From: Pseudisothecium myosuroides
Lineage: Eukaryota > Streptophyta > Bryopsida > Hypnales > Lembophyllaceae
Assembly: GCA_951799445.1 (NCBI GenBank)
Contig: OX637295.1
Coordinates: forward strand, 21,948,001 to 22,012,000
Direction of reading: 5' to 3'
DNA: 64,000 bases
Below are positions 1-10,616 of this stretch, one piece after another. Below the pieces are notes generated by a model, which was not told where the DNA came from, ran no database searches, and saw only the letters and a program-made list of their open reading frames with translations. Position 1 is the stretch's first letter, and each line of letters starts with the position of its first letter. A program made the translations under genes and the position numbers.

Positions 1-592
1 AATTAAAATGTGAAAGGACCTATTTTCCTGCAAGTTTGCTAGTTTATGAGACTTTTTTAGTTCTCCTACTTAGCGATTTTTCCTATACTTTTCCTTCTTA
101 GGGTACCTTCTTCTTAAAGGTTTATACATGAAAAATATTTTTCACATTTTTTTAAAATTATTTTTCTAATTATACAGTACTCCTGAAAGAAAAAGTGAGT
201 ACTGTGGAAAACGCTACAAAAATCGGTTGGTCTTTCTTGCAACCACCCCCATATGGGACGTGAAGGAGGTCACTTGAAACATTGACTAATCCATTGACGT
301 TTAAACGAAGAAGCAGTGGAACATCATGACCATCAGCTCTAATAGAAACCATAGCGCAAGTATGATAAGAATGAAAATAGGTGTTGGCTTGAACATGATT
401 TGGAACCGCAAAGGTTGGAAAAGATGGAACGATTATGGATACTGAAGTATACCATTTTCATCTCAAAATCATATGGTGTGAGCTCCCAATTTGTCACTTG
501 GGACTCGTAGAATTATTTTTTTGGAAATTTGCAATTTAAAGTTGATAAAAGTATAGAAAAATCCATAAAAAGAGTGTAGAACCGAAATAGGG
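1..592. other. AT-rich intergenic stretch, no gene
   Basis: No convincing coding region. Positions about 205–250 contain a short phrase (AACGCTACAAAAA followed by TTTCTTGCAA) that also occurs near 16540–16575 and 56279–56312, downstream of the ankyrin and receptor genes. It may therefore be a fragment of the same dispersed sequence. Confidence 0.5.
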
Positions 593-721
593 TTGTGTCA
601 TATCCATTATAGTATTTGGTCTAGATTTGTGTTTTTTACTTAGAATCCTCCAAACCTTGCCTAAAAATAGTATAGAAATAATGAAAAGGTTAGATTTGGA
701 GGATTTGAGTCACACAGCCCC
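593..721. repeat. Small inverted repeat, MITE-like
   Basis: The two ends are imperfect inverted repeats (AGGGTTGTGTCATATCC on the left against GGATTTGAGTCACACAGCCC on the right). A second inner inverted repeat is built on AATCCTCCAAA and TTTGGAGGATT. The length (~130 bp), the G-run termini and the absence of coding capacity fit a small non-autonomous DNA transposon. No target-site duplication was confirmed. Confidence 0.45.
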
Positions 722-1766
722 AAAAGGGCTAAATCCCACCATGAATGTGGCGATTCATGGCTAGGTCGGTCCGAGGGATCCACAACGAGGCCACTAGGTC
801 GGGTCCTAGAGTTAGATTTAGAATTCCCCATTAGATCGACGAATTCCCAAAATCCCGATTGTTAGCATGCAGGAGCCACTCACGCAAGACCGGGCCCGTG
901 GAGGAATCTACAACCCAGGGATGGTGTTCTAGGGTGAATCCCATACCAGGAGTCCAACGGCGAAATCGGTTCGCCAAGATTCCTCCACTTGCAGAAGATT
1001 CCCGCACCATCGCTAATTCGAGGAGATGGTCAGTTTAAATCTCCATTGACCAATCGTGCCAGGTACGGAAATACACCCGCACGTCTTTCATGCGACTCCC
1101 TGAGAGGTCACGTGAAAAATCCCGGCATCTTCCGACTTGCAGAAGAACCTTTTCCGGGTGGTCAACCCTCCTAACCTCCAACGGGAATTTCATGGAAATT
1201 ACCCAGGTTACAATAAAATCTCACTAAAAATTAGACTAGCTTGTTTTATGTTAATAATGCGCTCCGTAAAGTTTCACGACATTCCGATAGCAGCAAGTAC
1301 CCGAACCGGCGAGATTCCTCGGGAATTAACCACGTGGCGGGGTCCCCGCCGCGTTGACCGGCATTCTGGGACCATACGATGGCGAAACGAAGTCAACCAA
1401 AAGTCCTTCCCGACTCTCTCGCACCTACCGGAGACCCTAGGCTATTCATATTTCTCAAAATAGGAGACCCCCAAGATCTAGGATTTTACCACGATTTGGT
1501 TTTTAAACTAAATTAGCCTACGATGGGTTTTTGGCCTCGATACGGGGGGTAAGGGGATATAGGACTAAACACGGCGATCTGGATCCAACGGCACAATCCG
1601 TTCGGCGATTGGAGCTAATCTCCAAAAGTTAGGATGTTAGTCCAGCATAGATGGTAGAAGTAGAAATTTAGGATGTAGGATGAAAATCTTTGAGGATGAG
1701 GATGAAAATCCCCGTTGATAAGGTTACCTTAGAGCTTTAGAGAGAGGGGTGAGCCCTTGGAAAACC
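722..1766. other. GC-richer non-coding stretch upstream of a TATA box
   Basis: Somewhat richer in GC than most of the window, with only short ORFs that match nothing recognisable. It runs into a TATA box at 1767 and could be a promoter or a U3-like region of an LTR element. No paired LTR was found. Confidence 0.35.
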
Positions 1767-1774
1767 TATATAAG
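1767..1774 (+). promoter_or_regulatory. TATA box with pyrimidine-rich initiator
   Basis: TATATAAG followed ~15–25 bp later by a CTCTCTCTAAAAC tract, a classical plant core-promoter layout. Downstream lies a repeat-filled leader and a short Kozak-context exon at 3914. Whether this drives a gene or a retrotransposon is unclear. Confidence 0.5.
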
Positions 1775-2215
1775 GGCCCCATTTCTCTCTCTAAAACACC
1801 CCCAATTCTTGTTTTGAGTCCGTGGGTCCAAGTTATTTTGGATATTTTGGCGTTTCAAGCCAAAAACCTCTACGGTGTTTTCGGAGCACTTTTGGCTCCA
1901 TTGTTGCTTATTTTCAAGCTTTGAAGGTCCTTAGGGGTCCTTCTACCTTGCTTTGTGTACTCTTTTGTGAAGTTTTTTGGTACCTTGTTGTAAGTGGAGA
2001 GCCTCTCTCTCCCTCTTGTACGTGCTGTGATCTAACTTGTGAAGTTTAAGAGTCTTTTTTTTGTATCTTGCACTAATTCTAAAGTCACCCCCCACCGTAC
2101 CTTGGCGATGCCGCTTTGGGGGGCCTTTAACGTGTGAGCTTTGTGTTGCCACGTGGTTTAACTTGTGTGTTTTCCTCTTTGTGTTTTTTCTTACACCCTC
2201 TTCTAACCTTCTCCT

Positions 2216-2680
2216 TGTTGAGTGGACCCCCCTCCGGGACGGCGAAGCTTTGAACTCACGTGTGGTTTTTCTTTAAAAGTTTAGCTTTTCCCTCTTCTAA
2301 AGTCTCTCTCATTGTGTAGACCCCCCTCCGGGACGGCGAAGCTTTGAACTCACGTGTGGTTTTTTCTTTAAAAGTTTAGCTTTTCCCTCTTCTAAAGTCT
2401 CTCTCATTGTGTGGACCCCCCTCCGGGACGGCGAAGCTTTGAACTCATGTGTGGTTTTCTTTCAAAGTTTAGCTTTTTTCCCTCTTCTAAAGTCTCTCTC
2501 ATCGAGTGGACCCCCCTTGGGAACGGCGAAGCTTCGAACTAGTGACAAAGTAGAAGTCCTAAAGCGTGTGTTAAAAGTGTAGACGGCGGAGCTTTGAACC
2601 CCCAGGGAATCTAGAAGTCCTAAAGTTGGTATTAAAACCAATTTCACGGCGAAGCTTTGCACCTCCCCCGTGTTTAGATC
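2216..2680. repeat. Tandem repeat, ~95-bp unit
   Basis: Four head-to-tail units begin near 2222, 2316, 2412 and 2507 with GGACCCCCCTCCGGGACGG or a close variant, followed by GCGAAGCTTTGAACTC. Shorter degenerate derivatives of the GGCGAAGCTTTG core follow near 2583 and 2646. Nothing in it is coding. Confidence 0.8.
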
Positions 2681-2844
2681 CAAAGTCTAGTTTCCAAGAC
2701 CTTTGTGGAAACCTCCAGAGTTTAGCTTCCAAGATATATAGGTTCCTTTGCAATTAGTGAAGTTTAGTTGTTCCCCAAGTTTATTTAGTTAGTGGTATCT
2801 AAAAAATCTTAGTGGGTCTAGCACCCCCCAAAGTTCTATTCCGC

Positions 2845-3045
2845 CCTAGGTTAGCAAGAATCTAGTCTTTTTAGCCTTAGTCAAGAATCTAGTCTTTTTA
2901 TTTAGCCTTAGCCCAAAAATCCAGTCTTTTTAGCCTTAGTCAAGAATCCAATCTTTTTATTTAGCCTTAGCCCAAAAATCCAATCTTTTTAGCTTAGTTA
3001 GAAATCTAGTCTTTTTAGCCTTAGTCAGAAATCGAGTTTTCCAGA
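2845..3045. repeat. Tandem repeat built on TCTAGTCTTTTTAGCCTTAG
   Basis: Alternating phrases AATCTAGTCTTTTTAGCC and AATCCAATCTTTTTATTTAG recur about seven times, forming a ~60-bp higher unit. Non-coding. Confidence 0.7.
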
Positions 3046-3175
3046 ACTAGCATACGAACCAGCCAATATCAGAACCAGCATACAAGCCAGCCAACATCAG
3101 AACCAGCATAACGAGCCAGCCAACATCAGAACCAGCATAACGAGCCAGCCAACAATCAGAACCAGCATAACTAGA
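3046..3175. repeat. Tandem repeat, ~29-bp unit (CAGCCAACATCAGAACCAG)
   Basis: About five head-to-tail copies of a unit containing GCCAGCCAACATCAGAACC. It is followed at 3219–3240 by a short (CCAG)n run. Non-coding. Confidence 0.75.
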
Positions 3176-3913
3176 AAAAAAATTAATTAGTTAAAATTTT
3201 TTAATTAATTGGCCGACCCCCCAGCCAGCCAGCCAGCCGGGAAGGCCAACAGGCTCTCAGTCCAGCAGGCTCTCGGTACAGCAGGAGAGTCTGGAGCCAT
3301 TCGGGCTCCTCCCCAAATTTTTTTGATTCTCTCTTTTTTTTTTTTTTTTTGGTTTTCCCAAACCAGAACACAAACAAAGACAAACCAAACCAAAAGCATG
3401 TTGGACTAATTTTGTGCTAAGTGGGGTTGAAGTAGGATTAGGGCAAAAAATACAAAAGGGAGGAGGGAGAAATAGAGGTTGCCATTCCACGCGCCACCTG
3501 CACAAAAACATCCGATCCAACCTGCATCACCACTCACACCTACACACAATGGAAGGAAATTAGGGAGAAGGATGTGTTATAGGAGTGGAAAGGAGAGAGA
3601 CGATGAATAGTGCCTAGTTAGGAGATTAGGTAGGAAATCTAGAAGAACTCCTTGCAACCGTTGGGAGGAGGATTAGGATGACACAAAGCAAGGTTGCGTA
3701 AGAGGGTAGGAAGAACATTTAAACCCTTCTCGTAGTTTGAAACCATAGTGTAAGACTCATAAAAGCTTAGGTGGAATAGTGCTAGTGTAGAAGAGAGGGG
3801 AAGAAAGAAAGAAAGGAGGAAGGGAAAGAGGGAGTTTAGATCATCAAAAATTGTAATATTTTCTCAATAAGCGGTGAGCTCGGAAAAAATTCAAAATAAA
3901 GCCAAAGACTACC

Positions 3914-3976
3914 ATGGAGCGTGAGGATGTACACGTGGACGTGGACGAAGTTACTTCCGACACCGGTAGTGAAGAG
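3914..3976 (+). CDS. Candidate short first coding exon (21 codons), gene otherwise not found
   Basis: An ATG in strong plant context (ACCATGGAG) opens a 21-codon acidic stretch (MEREDVHVDVDEVTSDTGSE…) that ends exactly at a consensus splice donor, GAAGAG|GTGAGT. A stop codon follows immediately inside the intron, so the reading frame only makes sense if spliced. It lies ~2.1 kb downstream of the TATA box at 1767, behind a leader full of tandem repeats. No downstream exon could be recognised in the repetitive A/G-rich DNA that follows. It may be the start of a retrotransposon gag, the remnant of a gene, or chance. The product is unknown. Confidence 0.3.
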
Positions 3977-5230
3977 GTGAGTTTTTGATTTAATCTTTGA
4001 TGTTTCTCCCTAATTAGCATTTATTTTCTTAATCAGCCCTTAGAGCGCGATTAGCACCCGAGATTAGTGCAAATTAGAAGTTTAGATTCAAAAAGTTATA
4101 GATTAGTGATAGGGGGTTCCAAAAACATCTTATAATTAAGATTTGACCGTAAATTGACCGCGTTAGGCTAAGTTAAGCGGTAGGGGGTAGAACGGAGGAA
4201 TTTTAATTAAATTTGAACCACAAGGAACAATGGACAGAAATTAGGATTAGATTAGAAGGAGGATTTAGGATTAAAATTAAAGATCAAATAACGGTTTAAA
4301 AGCCTAGAGTTAAATTAAGATTTTAATTAGGGAAGTAAAATTCAAAAGTCGAAATTTGGAGTTAACTTTGGGAGGTAAAAAGTAGAGTAGGAAATAGAAG
4401 TCAAAAGTAGAATCCACTTAGGAAGTAGATTGTTGAGTTAGGAATAGAGTTAAAATTAGAAGTCAAAACCGTAGAGTTAAAAGTTGGAATTAAATTTAGG
4501 AGGGTAACATTTAGAGTTAATCCAGGATTAAAACGATAGGATTAAATTTGGAAGTAGAAGTCAAAAGTCAAAAGTCAAAAGTTTAGATTAAATTTAAAGG
4601 TTAAATTTTAGAGTCAATTGGGGAGTAAAAGGTTAGAGTCAAAAGCTAAAAGTAGAAGTTAAAACTTAGAGGTAGAAGTTAAATTTTAGAGGTAGAAGTT
4701 AAATTTTAGAGTTAGTTGGAAGTAGAAAAATCTAGAGTCAAAGTGAAAACGTAGAGTTAAACCTGGAGGTTAAGATTGGGAATTAATTTTAGAAGTAAAA
4801 ATTTAGAGTTAAAAGTCAAAAACCTAGAGTTAAATTAGGAGTAAAAATCTACAGTAAAAAGTGAAAAGTTAGAGTTAACTTTAGAGGGTAAATCTTAGAG
4901 TAGTTTAGAAATAAGAACATAGAATTAAAAGTGAAACTTAGAATTACCCTAGAAGGTTAAAACTTGGAAGTTAGGAGTTGAAGTTGATTTAGAAGTAAAA
5001 ACCTAGAGTTAAAAGTCAAAACCGTAGAGTTAAATTTAGAAGGGTAAATTTAGAATAGAATAGAGGAGTAAAAACTTAGAGTTAAAAGTTAAACCTAGAG
5101 TTAAATTCCGAGGATAAATTTCAGAGTTAAATTAAGAGTAAAAATCTAGAGTTTCACTTAGAGGTCGAAAATTAGAGTAAGAGTTGAACTTTAGAATTAG
5201 TCTTTAGAAGTAGAACTTCTAGGTGGAATC
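3977..5230. repeat. Degenerate purine-rich repeat (TAGAGTTAAA/AAGTCAAAA)
   Basis: About 1.1 kb, clearest from 4150 to 5230, is almost entirely made of shuffled copies of TAGAGTTAAA, AAGTCAAAA, GGAAGTAGAA and related phrases on this strand, with strong A/G bias. It looks like an old, diverged short-unit satellite. No ORF. Confidence 0.65.
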
Positions 5231-6660
5231 TTAAAACCCCACGATAGTCTTAGAGGTTCATGGAAGGAACATAGGGGTTCCCCTTTTTACGTAGTTAGGG
5301 ACGTTAGAAATGACGCCAACTACCCAGTCTACCCTCGACATAGGATAGATCGTTAGAGAGTCAGGATTTCACCATCACTCTGAACATCGCAGTTAACTTG
5401 TGAGTTACTACATGCATTACTAATTATTCGCTGCCATCCACGACCCTTAGGAAACATTAGTAAAAAAGAACCATTGCTTGGAAGGCACAGTGGACCGCGC
5501 TCACAACACCCCCATATATTAAAAAAGTGGATAAAGGCATAGAACCTGGTCGGTGTTCGCTCTATTACCAAGGGTGGGTAATCTAGCGCCCACATATGGC
5601 GTCAAAAATACAGAGATAACGGTCCTCATGCAGTTAACCTAGAATCATTTAAGGTCAAAGTCTTTATTAAACAATATCTATAGACATATCTCAAGGAAGA
5701 TATTGTAAAATGGAATTTCAAAATACCAAATTGGAAAATCCTTCCAGAAGCTCTTACCGATATCGAAGCAATAAAGAGAAATTCAAATGATGTGGGTGTT
5801 TTCAAATTGGACGACGATTTTTGATATGCAGAATATCATTTTAGAAGATCGTTAAAAAGAGAGGAATGCACTTCATGTCAGTTTCTGACGCTCTTAATAT
5901 ATAAGTAGTCGTTAAAATAGGGATTGAGCACCTTTAAACTCGAAAACACAACACTGGACTATGCGGAATGAATCTACAAAGATTAGCAACCCTGAACCTG
6001 AAATATTTACCATTAATTAGCTCGATGTGAAAATTTATCAAAACAACCGTAGTGACTAAGGATGGAATTAACTACAGTATAAAAAGAATAGACATAGCTT
6101 ATTTATTCTTACACATCGTCTGGTGTCAAATCTCCCCCTCATTGAAACAAAGGTCATTCTAGTGAAGCCAATATTAGATGTAATGGTCCTTACCAACCAA
6201 TTTGATAAGCTACATGATATCAAGTCCAAAGGAGTCACAGCTTCAGCATTCTAGGATTAAGGGCAGATAGGTTGGTTGTTTCACAGTACGCTTCCGTAGT
6301 TCCAAAGAGATAAGGTGATCCAGAAAGAATTGTCAAAAAGCTGCATGTAGAGTTGTACCGGTGACACCAAAATTCTCAGATGCGGGCAAGTCCCAAAAGC
6401 ACTCAAATACTGCAACTCCAAGAGGTCAAATGCAACCACAAACTGTTGACCTTCAATCCAAGGAAGAGGAAGCCGAGGAAGTAGTAGTACGACACGGCCG
6501 TCATATTTGCATTGTAAGTGTAACACTGATCTCCAATTTCTATTCATAATCTACTTTTCGAAATTCGAATAGAAATGAAATTAGAGTACTTTTATATTAC
6601 CTAATAAAATAATAATATTTGAATTCCAAATATTAGTCGAATTATAGTATGCCGACCCAA
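5231..6660. other. Intergenic, no recognisable feature
   Basis: Only short ORFs without recognisable domains. No repeat structure comparable to the flanking regions was seen. Confidence 0.4.
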
Positions 6661-7039
6661 CGGCCTAATGGGAATTTGGAAAATCCGCTCCCACTCCCGC
6701 TTGCCGCCTGAGAAGATTAGTTTGGTGCCGCTGTCGACCCAACCGCCTCTTGCACCGCCACCTTCAAACCCGGGCTGGGGTTACCAGGTTGTGGATCTGA
6801 TTTGTGAGTTCCAAAAGCTCACGTTTCACTCTTTGAAAATTGTTGTTGATCTGCAGAGCAGTCTTGGACAGAGATTTACATCGATTCCTGAGAACGATCT
6901 AATGGAAACAAGGAGTGGACGGGACCTCAAAAGGAAAGAAGATACGCGAGTTCCCGAGCCGACAGCACCACCGCAAGCCATAGAGGTATGTTTCTGTCGT
7001 AGTGAGATGAAGCCCCCGCCACTCTTTCTTGCAAAATTT

Positions 7040-7540
7040 CCAAGTCAGGATTGACGGGGGAGCCCTCTCGCCACCGAGAGCTCCCCAAGCTGCCTCTACT
7101 TGTTGCAATCGTGGTTAGATTTCTTGCTTCAGCAGGTGGGCTGTCGGGGTGGGGGGATCAAATCTCCTCCCTTTTTTTTAATTTTTCAAGTCAGAATTGT
7201 GGGGGGATCAAATCTCCTCCCTTTTTTTAAATTTTTCAAGTCAGAATTGTGGGGGGAGCCTTCTCGCCATCGAGAGCTCCTCCAGCTGCTTCTACTTGTT
7301 GCGATCGTGGTCAGATTTCTTGCTTCAGCAGGTGGGCGAGTTGGGGAGGGGGGATCAAATCCCCTCCCCATTTTTTTTTAATATTTTTCAAGTCGGGATT
7401 GACAAGGGAGCCCTCTTGCCACCAAGAGCTCCCCCAGCTGCCTCTACTTGTTGCGAGCGTGGTCAGATTTCTTGCTTCAGTAGGAGGGCTGTTAGGGTGG
7501 GGGGGATCAAATCTCCTACCTTTCTATTTTTTGTTTCTAA
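7040..7540. repeat. Tandem repeat, ~150-bp unit, inside a pseudogene intron
   Basis: Three main copies start near 7040, 7238 and 7389 with TTTTTCAAGTC, then GAGCCCTCTCGCCACC, a CTTCTACTTGTTGCGA-type phrase and GGGGGGATCAAATC. A partial extra copy starts near 7188. Weakly similar phrases occur near 11080–11250. The short ORFs across this block come from the repeat and are not considered genes. Confidence 0.75.
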
Positions 7541-8938
7541 GTTACGATTCTCAGTGGCTCTCTCACGACACCGATAGTTCCCCCGGCTTGCACCCAATGT
7601 TTTAGAGTATATTGAAGTTCCTCTAGATGCTATCTCACTTGATTTTTTTGTTGTTTGTTTACAAGAATCCGGATGCGGTGGAGGGGGAGCTACTTCCAGT
7701 GGAAATGGTGTTGGACAATTCTCAGCCAAATCCTCCGAGGAGATAAATAAACCTCAATGCTCTACTGAGGGACCTTGAAGAAGATTGGGACTCCCTATTT
7801 GAGTCTTCCTGCTGTACGTCAGTGGGATCTGATGTAGAAGTTCACATTCTTCATGACACCCCAATGACTAATGGTCTTGGCATTTTTAGTATTGGTGACT
7901 TTATCTAATCAAAGATTTTTCTTATTGAAGACAGCATTCCCTATCTTCATTGCGGGATTTGGAAGTCCATGCATGTGACATGCAGCCGTGGAGTTCAGTA
8001 GAGAACCAGAATATGTTTGTGTAAAGGCGCATTCTATCACTTGGTAAATATTGGATAAGAAATGTCTCCTGCTTGATGTCTGAGTCTGAATATAGCATGT
8101 TTCTAGTGAAGTTTAGTCCAGTTTTGTTCTCGCATTTCTATTTATGTTATATTAGAATATGACAACCGATACCATTCCCATCCCTGTTGCCATGACATCG
8201 GATCCTGCTCCGACAGTTGGTATAGCTCAGACCACAAATTCAATTGAAGGGGGGCAAGATGATCACATCCAAGATGTCCCAGTGCAGGAAGGCAGTGAGG
8301 AGTTCCTTAATGAGGACAATATTCGAAGGACGCAGAAGCTAGATTATATTACAGCAATTACCAGTATGCGCATTAAGCCACACCATCTTTCAAGGATGGA
8401 CATATTGTTGTGTCGACTGGTTCCTATGCCCATGGTTAGGCCTACCCTAGAGTGCGATTTGATCTAGCTTGAGATGGATTTTGTCCAAGGCTATGAAGTC
8501 GGAGCTCAAGTGTTCTACGTCTCAGTTTCGGACGAAGAAGGCAATGCAAGTGTATGTTCTGGCACAGAGAAAGCTAAATGGGGCCCCCTCTGGAATATCG
8601 TCAACAATGAATTTGACGATTTTCTGAGCAGTAAACCTGAGCTACAACACTTGGTGGGGGCCAAGTTTTTAATTTGCGATGGCAACCATCGCCGTATAGC
8701 ATAGATGTGACATATTAAATGCCTTCATAGCGCAAACCCAAAGTGGCACGTCCGTGTTGATTCCATAGTACTGGATACCAAAGACAGACAATTTGTGGCC
8801 ATGTAGGTCATGCATGATATCAATCAGTAAGTTCTTCTTTGGACTCTTGTTTGATTTCATTTCTTGTCTAGTCTTTCGTCACTGATTGCTAACAATGTGC
8901 ATGCCACTGTTTGATTAGGCACACCAAAAACTTGCATG

Positions 8939-10199
8939 CACTAGAAGAAACCCGTGTTTTTTTTATGTCAGACTCTTGACATGTGGTGTTTTTGTAGACA
9001 TCATGATGTTAGAGTGTTAATGGCCCAAGAAGGCAATTTCCATGGATGTTGCAAAGAACACTAGTAAATTACTGTCGAAACATATTGATGTTGTCATTGA
9101 CATTTATGTTTTATTTGACATCAACTCAAACATAGTGATGTTTTTTTTAACATCCAAAAAATATAGTAATGCCACGTCAGCAAGCAAATGCATTTTGACT
9201 GAGGGTAAGTCTATAAAAGTTATTGTGGGTTGTGGTAAAACACTAACCAAATGTGAAAAATTTAGGAGAAGGGTAGCCACGTGGCATGCTTTGCAAAAAA
9301 GAAAAGGGGATGGATGTACACCATGGATGAAAACATAAGTTCTTTATACAAGTAGGGAGGTAGGAAGTATAACAAACCATATGGGATATGTAAAGCAAAA
9401 ACTGTGTTCAAAGTAGAATGTCTGAAACAATGTCTAGATGTTTGAAACAACATCCACATGTTTGAAATAACGTCCAATGTCTAACAATCAAGTTTCCATC
9501 TTCAAATTATCTCATATCTTTTGTCTAACTATGGACGGACCATCGATTTTACTATATATACGTCCCTTCCATCCTTCATTTTTATTATCTATCAATGAGG
9601 TAATTCCTTAACTTTGCCATCAAAAATTCTTTTGATAGTAGATGATAAATTATCTTCAACTCTTGTTGATTTTGACCAAAAAATTAATTAATTTTTTTTA
9701 TTTTCTTTTAAATATTAATTTTTATTGATCCTGTCCTATTGGTACAGTGTGCACCAATTGATGTTTTAAAAAATGTCTGGATGTCTAAATTGACATCTCA
9801 AAAAACTATATAAAATTTTTAAGATGGCATTAAAGTGTGCTGACTAGGCATGCCACATCATCCTCATTGGTTGCCACGTCACTTTTCCCGCGTACATGTT
9901 AGCCGCCATGTCATGTGCCACATCACAAACGGGCTAGATGAAAAAAATTCCTACGTAACTCTCCTTGCGCACGTGGCGCAGATTTGGCAGCCACATGGCA
10001 CAATTTCCTTGAGTGCAAAACCAATGTCATTGTGGACATTAGATGCTAAACATCTGATGTTACGCTGTCATGCGGGATGTTTTTACAACATCAACTTTGA
10101 CAGGATTTTTTGGACATCAATGTTGACATCAATTGACATCAATTACAACATCCGGAAGCAAATTTTTGACACCAAAAACAACACGGGTTTCTTCTAGTG
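8939..10199. mobile_element. Non-autonomous CACTA (En/Spm-type) transposon, 1261 bp
   Basis: The element begins CACTAGAAGAAACCCGTGTT and ends with the exact inverse of those 20 bases, with further imperfect inverted matching inward. It is flanked by a 3-bp duplication, ATG (8936–8938 and 10200–10202), as expected for CACTA elements. Many copies of an ACATC/GACATCA motif in both orientations crowd the subterminal regions, matching the subterminal transposase-binding repeats known for this superfamily. No transposase is encoded. It sits within an intron of the SWIM pseudogene, just before the acceptor at ~10212. Confidence 0.92.
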
Positions 10200-10616
10200 A
10201 TGCATCCGCAGTGGAAAAAGCATTCGTAGAAATGAGAAGGCGCCAACTAATGATCACCGGAACAGTGGGAGAGCGCCCAAAATGTTATAGGGAATATTCT
10301 GGGTGTGAATATTTTGCCGTACCCGGGTCTTGGAGTTGTCATCACCCTACAGTCTGAAGTCGAACCTCATCATATGGTGTATCGGTTCACTATCTCCAAT
10401 TTCCCAGCTTGCACGTGCTTGTATTTCACCGGAATGGTGTTTGCATCCATTGGAAAGAGAGGGAAATATGCCAATTGCAAACATCTATATTACATTTTCC
10501 GATACTTTTGCAAGGTGGACCAGAAGAAGGACAAATTCATTCACGCACCAAGCTTCAGTATGGATGAAGTGATGAAACTACTTGAGATGGCAGGGATGAT
10601 GAAAAATACGGCCTGA

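Larger units (their letters stand above)
6668..10616 (+). pseudogene. Decayed multi-exon gene with SWIM-type zinc finger
   Basis: Four exon-like blocks can be read in order. Block A, ~6668–6987, ends at a good donor (ATAGAG|GTATGT). Block B, ~7669–7910, follows an acceptor TTTACAAG. Block C, 8159–~8830, contains WGPLWNIVNNEFDDF and FLICDGNHRRIA and ends near CAATCA|GTAAG. Block D, ~10213–10616, follows an acceptor CCGCAG and carries CTC, then NCKHL, the CxC…CxH pattern of a SWIM zinc finger. Stops interrupt the frame at ~7732, ~8466, after DGNHRRIA (two, near 8702–8711) and near 8806, and block D changes frame near 10340. All the stops are explainable as C→T or G→A changes. The parent may be a host gene or a transposon-associated SWIM protein. 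The exact function is unknown. Confidence 0.65.

Noticed and set aside
2216..3175. CRISPR-like array
   Set aside because: The repeats are directly adjacent with no unique spacers, in a eukaryotic context.
3201..3520. Overlapping ORFs around a (CCAG)n and poly(T) tract
   Set aside because: Low-complexity sequence open by chance on both strands.
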